Positions 1-4,714 of a stretch of DNA of 5,751 nucleotides are shown here, piece after piece (the stretch's first letter is position 1; each line of letters starts with the position of its first letter). Source of the stretch: an uncultured Oscillospiraceae bacterium (GTDB taxonomy: Bacteria; Bacillota; Clostridia; Oscillospirales; Ruminococcaceae). The stretch is from assembly GCA_900556525.1 (NCBI GenBank), contig USOZ01000129.1, forward strand, positions 1 through 5,751, in the 5' to 3' direction. The position numbers and the translations under genes were made by a program. Below the pieces are notes generated by a model. It made no database searches and was not told the origin of the DNA. It saw nothing but the letters and a program-made list of their open reading frames with translations.

Positions 1-1
1 T

Positions 2-970
2 TGGGTTAAAGTTCGTAATGCCGCACAGGTCACGATAAGCGCATTTCTCGTCTTTTTCGGCGAAAAATTGTCTGAAACCGCGCTCTATATCGGTCATCTC
101 ATGCTTTCCGCGCTTTTCCTGCAAATCCTCCCGTCGGTGATAGCCGCAGGAATGTTCGGATTTTTCAAGGACGGCTGCGCGAAGCTGAAAGCGGTATACC
201 GCGTGCCTAAGCGCTGCGCAAAAGCCGTCGGAAATTTCACGGCAGTCTACGGGCTTGGGCAGCTTGTGAACATAGTTACGATAGTGATTTCGTTTCTTGT
301 CACGGCGGGAAGCGACCTGAACGATTCGTTCAACACAATGTCCTCGATTCAGCCGCCGAATATGGCGAGCGCGTGGTACCTGCTTTTCACACTCGCGGTA
401 ATCGCGCCTGTTTTTGAGGAATTTATCTTCCGCGGGGTGCTTATGGACGCGCTGAAGCCCTACGGAAACGGGCTTTCGATATTCGTTACGGGAATTCTTT
501 TCGGGCTTTATCACGGGAATTTCAGCCAGTGCTTCTACGCCGCCGCGATCGGCATTGCCCTCGGATATATCGCAAATGTTACAAACTCGATCTTCGCGAC
601 AACCATTATTCACGCCATTTTCAACAGCGTTTCGGGCATTCTCCTGCTGCTTATGACAACTCCTGCCGTTCAGAACTACGTTTTAAGCGGCGGAAACGAA
701 GAAATCCCCGACAGCGAAATGTTCCCCGTAGTATTTTTCGGGATATTCGTTGTCTGTGCGCTCCTGCTCATGTTTATCGGCGTGATACACGCAATATTGA
801 AAATAAAGCAAATCAGAAGATATAAAGTACCGAAGGTCTGGGACGAGGTCTCAAACGCCAAGAAAGTGCGTATTCTGATTTTCACCGTGCCGTCGCTCAT
901 CGCAATACTGCTCATAATCGACACCTTCGCGGGCGCGTCGTCGGAGCTTCTGAACAGATTGTTTTTATAA
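2..970 (+). CDS. CPBP family intramembrane metalloprotease (5' end outside window)
   Basis: Predicted multi-span membrane protease of the CPBP/Abi (type II CAAX-prenyl protease, Rce1-like) family. Counting from the TTG at 68, motif 1 is APVFEEFIFRG with E117/E118 and R122, motif 2 is FGLYHGN with H149, and motif 3 is IIHAIFNS with H182 and N186. In the family these residues form the metal site. The frame is open from base 2 to 68 without a stop. Those 22 upstream residues (beginning WVKVRNAAQV) align with the first membrane segment of the downstream paralogue, so the TTG at 68 is not the real start and the gene is cut by the window edge. It lies 31 bases upstream of the second CPBP gene, same strand, probably one operon. 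Family members serve in bacteriocin self-immunity, peptide processing or unknown roles, and nothing here identifies the substrate. Mixed GC-rich codon use resembles the next gene. Confidence 0.9.
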   Translation, partial: WVKVRNAAQVTISAFLVFFGEKLSETALYIGHLMLSALFLQILPSVIAAGMFGFFKDGCAKLKAVYRVPKRCAKAVGNFTAVYGLGQLVNIVTIVISFLVTAGSDLNDSFNTMSSIQPPNMASAWYLLFTLAVIAPVFEEFIFRGVLMDALKPYGNGLSIFVTGILFGLYHGNFSQCFYAAAIGIALGYIANVTNSIFATTIIHAIFNSVSGILLLLMTTPAVQNYVLSGGNEEIPDSEMFPVVFFGIFVVCALLLMFIGVIHAILKIKQIRRYKVPKVWDEVSNAKKVRILIFTVPSLIAILLIIDTFAGASSELLNRLFL

Positions 971-987
971 CATAATTATGAAAATCT

Positions 988-994
988 AAGGAGG
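988..994 (+). promoter_or_regulatory. Ribosome binding site fixing the GTG start of the second CPBP gene
   Basis: AAGGAGG lies 7 bases before the GTG at 1002. It decides this start, since there is no ATG in frame nearby. The nearby ATG at 978 opens only a three-codon frame ending in TAA. Confidence 0.85.
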
Positions 995-1001
995 GAACGC
1001 C

Positions 1002-1970
1002 GTGCAGTTTTTCACCCAAAACAGCGAGATCACTGAAAATACGCCAAAGCGCAGCGTTTCCGAGCTGAAAGACGTAACGCACCGCTTCGGACTTGGAATG
1101 TTGGTGCTTATGATAAATTCCGTTCTCGCGCCATTTTTCTTTTCTTTTATCATTTTTGTGCTTATCGGCGTGACGCCGGACGAGAGCGACGCCTACTATA
1201 TAATGTTAATGCTTCTGAACGAGATCTCGGCATACACGTTCCCGCTGATAGTTCTGACCGCAATGTTCCGAAAGGACTGCGCGGCTTTTATTCCACAGAC
1301 GCAGTACGCAAGAAAACCGCTCGAAAGCGTGATACTGTTTCTTGCGGGAGTTAGTGCGGGTTCGCTCGGAACGCTGCTGACGCAGCTCATCAACCGCGTT
1401 ATCGACCGAATTTTCGGCACGGGAGAGATACCCGAAGCGTTCGAGGGAATGACGCCCGCGAACGTGCCGCAGTTTGCCTTTTTCGCGGTGTGTATCTGCA
1501 TTATTGCGCCTGTCTGTGAGGAATATATTTTCCGCGAGCTGCTGCTCAGACCGATGCGGAAGTTCGGCGATTTTGCCGCGGCGCTCACGAGCGGGCTTGT
1601 TTTCGGGCTTTATCACGCCAATTTTGACCAGTTCGCATATGCGGCGCTGCTCGGATTTTTCTACGCCGTGATAGCAATTCGCCGAAATTCGATAGTTCCG
1701 ACGATCATCCTGCACGCGCTGAACAATTTTATCGTAACATTCTCGAATTATTCGCCCGCTGAAAACACGTTTACCGGAGTAATTTCAACAATTTCGACGT
1801 TTATGTTCCCTGCAGGGCTTGTCGCGATAATCGCGGCACTGATAATGGGGCTGCTTAAATTCGGAAAAGATCCTTCCGCTCCGCGCGGCAGAGAATGTGC
1901 GGCGATAATTCTGAAAAACCCCGCTTTTCTTATCGGGCTCGCGGCAATGTTGGCGGGATTTTTTATCTGA
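1002..1970 (+). CDS. CPBP family intramembrane metalloprotease (second tandem copy)
   Basis: A 322-residue membrane protein of the CPBP/CAAX-like protease family. Motif 1 is APVCEEYIFRE with E173/E174 and R178. Motif 2 is FGLYHANFDQ with H205. Motif 3 is ILHALNNF with H238 and N242. About eight hydrophobic stretches span the protein, including residues 31-56, 64-88, 107-130, 157-171, 191-204, 211-226, 259-285 and 303-321. The first ~28 residues are polar and probably cytoplasmic. The GTG start is set by AAGGAGG 7 bases upstream. The protein is collinear with the upstream gene and shares the unusual FGLYHxNFxQ wording, so the two are tandem paralogues, probably cotranscribed. The stop is TGA. 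The biological substrate cannot be read from sequence; bacteriocin immunity or peptide maturation are known family roles, but no bacteriocin gene is seen here. Confidence 0.95.
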   Translation: MQFFTQNSEITENTPKRSVSELKDVTHRFGLGMLVLMINSVLAPFFFSFIIFVLIGVTPDESDAYYIMLMLLNEISAYTFPLIVLTAMFRKDCAAFIPQTQYARKPLESVILFLAGVSAGSLGTLLTQLINRVIDRIFGTGEIPEAFEGMTPANVPQFAFFAVCICIIAPVCEEYIFRELLLRPMRKFGDFAAALTSGLVFGLYHANFDQFAYAALLGFFYAVIAIRRNSIVPTIILHALNNFIVTFSNYSPAENTFTGVISTISTFMFPAGLVAIIAALIMGLLKFGKDPSAPRGRECAAIILKNPAFLIGLAAMLAGFFI

Positions 1971-2064
1971 TTATGTTTTTTGTGTACACTGTGCGCTGTT
2001 TTAGGCGCGAAAAAGCAGATTTTTTGTTGAAAAAGCATAAATTTTAAAAAAATAAAAATAATGC

Positions 2065-2093
2065 TTGACAAACCCGTTTCTCCGTGATATAAT
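2065..2093 (+). promoter_or_regulatory. Sigma-A promoter of the tRNA unit
   Basis: TTGACA at 2065-2070 and TATAAT at 2088-2093 are separated by exactly 17 bases. TG at 2085-2086 also makes an extended -10. Transcription should start near 2100, about 12 bases before tRNA-Thr. This matches the consensus in both boxes, as expected for stable RNA genes. Confidence 0.9.
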
Positions 2094-2111
2094 AATTAAG
2101 CAATCAAGAGC

Positions 2112-2187
2112 GCTGGTGTAGCTCAGTTGGTAGAGCAGCTGATTTGTAATCAGCAGGTCGGGGGTTCGAGTCCGTCCACCAGCTCCA
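2112..2187 (+). tRNA. tRNA-Thr (anticodon UGU)
   Basis: A 76-base cloverleaf. The acceptor stem is GCTGGTG (2112-2118) with CACCAGC (2177-2183), followed by discriminator T and encoded CCA. The D arm is GCTC/GAGC. The anticodon stem GCTGA/TCAGC closes the loop TTTGTAA, giving anticodon TGT at 2145-2147. The T loop is TTCGAGT. The T stem GGGGG/CCGTC contains one G-G mismatch (2162 opposite 2174) and one G-T pair, which is unusual but does not change the call. Confidence 0.97.
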
Positions 2188-2191
2188 TTCT

Positions 2192-2255
2192 CCGTTTTAT
2201 ACGGTGATATAAATTGACTGCTGATTTCAGCAGGAACGTTCTTGGCAACAAGAAC
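2192..2255 (+). other. Three consecutive hairpins in the Thr-Tyr tRNA spacer
   Basis: The spacer holds CCGT/ACGG (2192-2195 with 2201-2204), CTGCTGA/TCAGCAG (2218-2224 with 2227-2233) and GTTCTTG/CAAGAAC around a GCAA tetraloop (2238-2244 with 2249-2255). All are perfect matches. They fill most of the 77-base spacer and are plausible processing or spacing structures in the precursor transcript; their role is inferred, not shown. Confidence 0.6.
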
Positions 2256-2264
2256 TTCATATGC

Positions 2265-2349
2265 GGAAGCGTTCCCGAGTGGCCAAAGGGGGCAGACTGT
2301 AAATCTGTTGCGTTTCGCTTCGGTGGTCCGAATCCACCCGCTTCCACCA
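2265..2349 (+). tRNA. tRNA-Tyr (anticodon GUA)
   Basis: An 85-base class II tRNA. The acceptor stem is GGAAGCG (2265-2271) with CGCTTCC (2339-2345), then discriminator A and encoded CCA. The D stem is CCC/GGG. The anticodon loop CTGTAAA gives GTA at 2299-2301. A long variable arm follows (about 2309-2321). The T stem is GGTGG/CCACC. The T loop reads TCCGAAT, so the near-universal U55 is replaced by C. It is cotranscribed with tRNA-Thr. Confidence 0.96.
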
Positions 2350-2350
2350 T

Positions 2351-2401
2351 CTGAATATAATTTCAAGAGTCTTAATTATAAGGCTCTTGAAGTTATATCA
2401 G
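2351..2401 (+). repeat. 51-base near-perfect inverted repeat directly after tRNA-Tyr
   Basis: The arms 2351-2374 and 2379-2401 pair over 23 positions around the loop ATTA, with one bulged A in the left arm. The only two non-Watson-Crick pairs are T2370-G2383 and T2361-G2392. These are U-G wobbles in a plus-strand RNA but would be A-C mismatches on minus, so the hairpin appears suited to the tRNA read-through transcript. No T tract follows, so it is not a standard intrinsic terminator. It could be a processing signal, a small repeat element or an insertion scar. Confidence 0.7.
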
Positions 2402-2678
2402 AGAATATTTCACAAGACGGCGCTAGTGACACCGCCTTGCGTTAAATCAAATCAATCCACGCCCTTGCTGCCTTTTCGTTTGATGTGTCGCCCGGCAACG
2501 CACAGACTCACACCCTTTTACTTAATCCCGAGGTAGCTCAAACGCATTTGCATGGTTCTATACTCGCTATGTAAACAATCACGGCGCAGTTGTTACGGAA
2601 TCAGAGGAACTTGTTTCTCACAAGAGTGGTTATTCAGTTGTAGTTTATATAAATTCAGGGTTGCTGAACTTATAACTG
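2402..2678. other. Stretch without a recognisable gene; local hairpins and a possible gene scrap
   Basis: No start-to-stop gene can be supported. A plus frame is open at 2526-2675 (49 codons, no Met start), ending in residues such as SHKSGYSVVVYINSGLLNL, and could be a gene scrap. Hairpins seen are CAAGACGGCG/CACCGCCTTG (2413-2422 with 2430-2439, two mismatches that would be G-U on minus), CTTGT/ACAAG near 2610-2624, and a compound structure, TCAGTTGTAG (2634-2643) with TTATAACTGA (2670-2679), enclosing TTCAG/CTGAA. Base composition looks richer in GC than the adjoining 2680-3310. I recognise nothing by name. Confidence 0.4.
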
Positions 2679-2722
2679 AAAAAAGCAAAGAACTCCCAGA
2701 TGGTTTTATCTGAAAGCTCTTT
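2679..2722 (-). terminator. Intrinsic terminator for minus-strand transcription
   Basis: Read on minus, AAAGAGCTTTCAGAT (2722-2708) pairs with ATCTGGGAGTTCTTT (2701-2687) around a 6-base loop, followed by GC and six T (2684-2679). The three non-canonical pairs are G-U on the minus strand and would be A-C mismatches on plus, which supports minus orientation. It would end the antisense RNA from the 2895-2923 promoter and read-through from the ribbon-helix-helix gene. Confidence 0.75.
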
Positions 2723-2748
2723 ACAAGTATTAAAAATTATGCTATAAT
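2720..2748 (+). promoter_or_regulatory. Strong sigma-A promoter of the small plus-strand transcript
   Basis: TTTACA at 2720-2725 and TATAAT at 2743-2748 lie with a 17-base spacer, predicting a start near 2755. An 8-bp inverted repeat, TTATGCTA (2737-2744) and TAGCATAA (2765-2772), overlaps the -10 and the start site and could be an operator. The -35 overlaps the outer arm of the minus-strand terminator. Confidence 0.75.
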
Positions 2749-2754
2749 AGTTGT

Positions 2755-2876
2755 AGGCTATTTTTAGCATAAGTAATAGCACTCGGATAAGTCTTCAGAT
2801 GTTCCCCCATCTGTATGATGAATGCATTATATTGATTGCCGTCAATGTAATGCTTCTGGGTGTTTTTATTTTTTAT
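2755..2876 (+). ncRNA. Predicted structured small RNA, about 110-120 nt
   Basis: Transcription from the promoter just upstream would give an RNA with GCTATT/AATAGC (2757-2762 with 2775-2780), a stem CACTCGGA/TCTGGGTG (2780-2787 with 2855-2862) enclosing two hairpins, CAGATG/CATCTG (2796-2801 with 2808-2813) and GCATTATATTGA/TCAATGTAATGC (2824-2835 with 2842-2853), then a T-rich tail TTTTTATTTTTT. Every non-canonical pair in the last two long stems is U-G on plus and would be a mismatch on minus. No gene on the plus strand follows closely, so a cis riboswitch is unlikely. I do not recognise an Rfam family. The same bases can also be read as a short peptide mRNA (2799-2909). Confidence 0.45.
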
Positions 2877-2909
2877 ATCACATTTTCACAATCTAGTTTA
2901 TCATATTAG
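2799..2909 (+). CDS. Possible 36-residue hydrophobic peptide (type I toxin-like), speculative
   Basis: An ATG-to-TAG frame encodes 36 residues, starting MFPHLYDE, then an uninterrupted hydrophobic stretch over about residues 9-29 (CIILIAVNVMLLGV and on), then a short polar tail SQSSLSY. This one-span shape resembles small membrane toxins of type I toxin-antitoxin loci. It sits behind the strong promoter at 2720-2748, and an opposing promoter at 2895-2923 would make an antisense RNA across the whole frame. Against it, there is no good Shine-Dalgarno (only GGA at 2785-2787, inside a predicted stem), the T-rich tract at 2863-2876 could end the RNA before the stop, and T-rich DNA yields hydrophobic frames by chance. 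I recognise no family. Confidence 0.2.
   Translation: MFPHLYDECIILIAVNVMLLGVFIFYITFSQSSLSY
2824..2876 (+). terminator. Possible intrinsic terminator of the plus-strand small RNA
   Basis: The 12-bp hairpin 2824-2853 and the 3' strand of the enclosing stem (2855-2862) lie directly before TTTTTATTTTTT. The outer stem ending at the T run is the more terminator-like part. The low GC of the 12-bp hairpin makes efficiency uncertain. Confidence 0.45.
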
Positions 2910-2923
2910 TTCAATAATGTCAA
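2895..2923 (-). promoter_or_regulatory. Minus-strand promoter opposing the small RNA promoter
   Basis: On minus, TTGACA (2923-2918) and TAAACT (2900-2895) are separated by 17 bases. The -35 is perfect and the -10 matches at four of six positions. It lies just downstream of the ribbon-helix-helix stop codon and points toward 2679, so it is separate from that gene's own promoter. Confidence 0.55.
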
Positions 2924-2944
2924 TACCCTGCCGAAAAAATATTT

Positions 2945-3130
2945 TCAGCTATTTTCATATATATACCTAAAAATGCAATCCCGCAGAACCGCATATGGGG
3001 TTGTGTTATTTTTTTTGGCAGCAGCGCGGAACGCCTCCGCTTCTTCTTTCTTAACTTTACAGGAAACGATTTGCAGGTTTTCCCTATCCCACTTTGCCTT
3101 TGCTGCACGCTGAGAATCCGAAACGCTCAT
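2945..3130 (-). CDS. Small ribbon-helix-helix-like DNA-binding protein
   Basis: A 61-residue protein read from ATG at 3130. A polar N-terminus (SVSDSQRAAKAKWDREN) precedes a predicted beta strand (LQIVSCKV, about residues 19-26), a charged helix (KKEEAEAFRAAAKKNN, about 27-42), and a second helix after TTP (YAVLRDCIFRYIYENS). That strand-helix-helix order and size fit Arc/MetJ-type repressors, which bind DNA as dimers through the strand. Similar small proteins are common on clostridial mobile elements. Two adjacent ATGs exist (3133 and 3130); AAGGAGG at 3143-3137 is 3 bases from the first and 6 from the second, so the second is preferred. It is divergent from the J-domain gene and may control the shared intergenic region and itself. 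The fold call rests on pattern only. Confidence 0.75.
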   Translation of the reverse strand: MSVSDSQRAAKAKWDRENLQIVSCKVKKEEAEAFRAAAKKNNTTPYAVLRDCIFRYIYENS

Positions 3131-3136
3131 CATATC

Positions 3137-3143
3137 CCTCCTT
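3137..3143 (-). promoter_or_regulatory. Ribosome binding site of the ribbon-helix-helix gene
   Basis: AAGGAGG on minus. Its distance favours the ATG at 3130 over the adjacent ATG at 3133. Confidence 0.8.
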
Positions 3144-3153
3144 AAACATTTTT

Positions 3154-3162
3154 ATTATAACA
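3154..3162 (-). promoter_or_regulatory. Extended -10 promoter of the ribbon-helix-helix gene
   Basis: On minus, TGTTATAAT, a full extended -10, lies 10 bases upstream of the ribosome binding site. The -35 region is poor (TATTCA at 3182-3177 with a 17-base spacer) and is overlapped by the 17-bp palindrome, suggesting repression there. Confidence 0.65.
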
Positions 3163-3179
3163 CAAGGCTTCTTGTTTGA

Positions 3180-3196
3180 ATACTGTAATACAGTAT
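3180..3196. promoter_or_regulatory. Perfect 17-bp palindrome, probable operator
   Basis: ATACTGTA, a central A, then TACAGTAT. It is flanked by a further 7-bp inverted repeat, TTCTTGT (3169-3175) and ACAAGAA (3204-3210). It covers the -35 zone of the minus promoter and lies upstream of the plus promoter. The adjacent ribbon-helix-helix protein is the natural candidate to bind it, but other regulators are possible. Confidence 0.6.
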
Positions 3197-3230
3197 GAAT
3201 TTTACAAGAATAATTTGTGTATTTTGTATA

Positions 3231-3270
3231 TTGCTTTTATAAAAAATATATTGTATAATTGTGTTATAAT
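3231..3270 (+). promoter_or_regulatory. Promoter region of the J-domain membrane protein gene
   Basis: Two -10 boxes are present: TATAAT at 3254-3259, with TTGCTT at 3231-3236 as a -35 17 bases upstream, and an extended -10 TGTTATAAT at 3262-3270 with no clear -35. TTGTGTTATAAT (3259-3270) is an exact inverted copy of the minus promoter's -10 region (3154-3165), so the divergent genes have mirror-image promoters. Which box is used cannot be told. Confidence 0.6.
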
Positions 3271-3313
3271 CATTTTTTACTAGAACTTACTTTGTTTTTA
3301 GGAGAGAACATTT

Positions 3314-4654
3314 ATGTTTTTTTTGCGCATTTTGCTTAGAATACTTTATGTGATACTTGCGATAGTATCCTTTGTAATCAACATTGCTGCTGCGCTTGGG
3401 GGCGTTGTGGGAAGAATCATTTCAGTTCTGCTTTTAATGCTATCGGGCTTATGCCTGTTTCTCAGCTTCATATCACCCGGTGGTGCGTTTTTATATTTGT
3501 CAGCTATATCTTTTGTTTCATCTCTTGGTATGCTTTTCATTCCCATGCTTGCTGAAAAAATAGCCGAATTGATTAGCGACGGCACTGAAGCCGTAAAAGA
3601 TAAAGCTGATGATTTATTTTACGACGATGATTACTCCTCCGAATCTTTAGACAGGGGCGTCGTAATAGATTTTTTTGCTATAACCGCCCTTTCCATTTAT
3701 CTCCTGTCTTTTGCAATCTTTGATATTCATGTTGTTTTTTCTTTTCTGATAGGTGCAGCTACTGTAATGCTTTCATACTGGCTCACACGCTTCCGAGTAA
3801 CGGGAATAATCATTCAGGCTATGCTTGGGCTTGCATGGATCGCGGGAATCTACTACGTTCTGGAAAACAACATTTCTCTAAAAAGCGGAATTGGATTTAT
3901 GACGAATTTCAGAGAAACTCAAGTCGTTTGGTATTGGACAGCTCTGGCTCTCGCTTCCATTTTGTCTGTAGGGCTGCACTTAAAAATAGCTATAGACTGC
4001 ATCAGAGAAAGAAGAACCGGGCATACATATTCATCATATGTAGAAGCGGATTCGTTTGTCGATGAACCATGCAATATTACACAGGAAGTATTTGATAGCA
4101 TTTGTCATTTTAATTCAATAAGAGATAATTATTACCAGAATTACAGCGAAACCAGAAGCACTATTGAAAACATAATGAACAGCGAAGTGTATACCAATGT
4201 CTCCTCTGACAATCTCGAGGAAACAATCTCAGACGCTGAGAATTTCCTTAGATACAGCCAAATGGAAAGCAACATTATACTGAATAGGTATATGGCTGAT
4301 TCAATTGCAATTAAGCAAGAAGTCGTTGAAAATAACTTTGAACGTTTTTTAAATGATACTAAAACCTTGGAATTTCTTTGCGGAGAGCTTCACAGCTACA
4401 TAGCCTCTTTAAAATCCGCCTATGAAAACGCACTTAGATTTTACTCCGATAACATCGGTAATAATGCCAACAGCCAGGCTGAAAAAAATGATTCAATCTC
4501 ATTCTTCAAAGGCTGCGACACGCTCGAAAAGCTCAACAAAAGATACAAGAGTTTAGCCAAAGCATATCATCCCGATATGGAAGCCGGAGATACTGAAATG
4601 ATGCAGATTATCAACAACGAATATGAACGTCTAAAATCCGAACTTGGCAGCTGA
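3314..4654 (+). CDS. Multi-span membrane protein with C-terminal J domain
   Basis: A 446-residue protein. Residues 5-30, 34-56, 57-80, 115-134, 136-158, 162-183 and 204-227 are hydrophobic, giving about seven membrane segments. An acidic loop (85-113, including YDDDY) separates the first three from the rest. Residues 229-390 are soluble and mostly helical. Residues 395-446 form a J domain: FFKGCDTLEKL, basic helix II (NKRYKSLAKAY), HPD at 419-421, then helix III (MMQIINNEYERLKSEL). The HPD motif in the family stimulates the ATPase of DnaK/Hsp70, so this tail should be cytoplasmic; the protein may recruit chaperone to the membrane or dock a partner. The ATG follows AGGAGA by 8 bases. The first ~100 residues resemble small membrane proteins of conjugative elements (weak impression). 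Codon use looks AT-richer than the CPBP genes, suggesting acquisition. The client is unknown. Confidence 0.88.
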   Translation: MFFLRILLRILYVILAIVSFVINIAAALGGVVGRIISVLLLMLSGLCLFLSFISPGGAFLYLSAISFVSSLGMLFIPMLAEKIAELISDGTEAVKDKADDLFYDDDYSSESLDRGVVIDFFAITALSIYLLSFAIFDIHVVFSFLIGAATVMLSYWLTRFRVTGIIIQAMLGLAWIAGIYYVLENNISLKSGIGFMTNFRETQVVWYWTALALASILSVGLHLKIAIDCIRERRTGHTYSSYVEADSFVDEPCNITQEVFDSICHFNSIRDNYYQNYSETRSTIENIMNSEVYTNVSSDNLEETISDAENFLRYSQMESNIILNRYMADSIAIKQEVVENNFERFLNDTKTLEFLCGELHSYIASLKSAYENALRFYSDNIGNNANSQAEKNDSISFFKGCDTLEKLNKRYKSLAKAYHPDMEAGDTEMMQIINNEYERLKSELGS

Positions 4655-4714
4655 TAAATAATCAAAGGGCGAGAAAAGGTCGTCCGTCATAAAGAAGTAT
4701 TAACATTATTAATC

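Larger units (their letters stand above)
2679..2888 (-). ncRNA. Predicted antisense RNA across the small plus transcript
   Basis: The minus promoter at 2895-2923 and the minus terminator at 2679-2722 bracket an RNA of about 210 nt. It would be fully complementary to the plus-strand RNA. It also contains a minus frame of about 42 codons without a start (for example residues HYIDGNQYNAF), which I take as the codon-aligned shadow of the plus peptide. A role as an antisense regulator is an inference from the promoter-terminator geometry. Confidence 0.4.

Noticed and set aside
68..970. TTG at 68 as the real start of the first CPBP gene
   Set aside because: The frame is open to the window edge and the upstream residues align with the paralogue's first membrane segment; no ribosome binding site precedes the TTG.
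1196..1715. Long minus-strand frames antisense to the second CPBP gene
   Set aside because: They are shadows of a strongly supported gene on plus, with no ribosome binding site or recognisable domain.
1971..2060. Intrinsic terminator after the second CPBP gene
   Set aside because: Only a 4-bp GCGC pairing near 1992-2009 and a T5/A5 stem further on; neither makes a convincing GC stem followed directly by a T tract.
2001..2445. Open frames running through the tRNA genes on both strands
   Set aside because: The translated motifs are tRNA sequence read as codons.
2402..2944. A CRISPR array or regular direct repeats
   Set aside because: The repeats present are inverted and irregular; there are no evenly spaced direct repeats.
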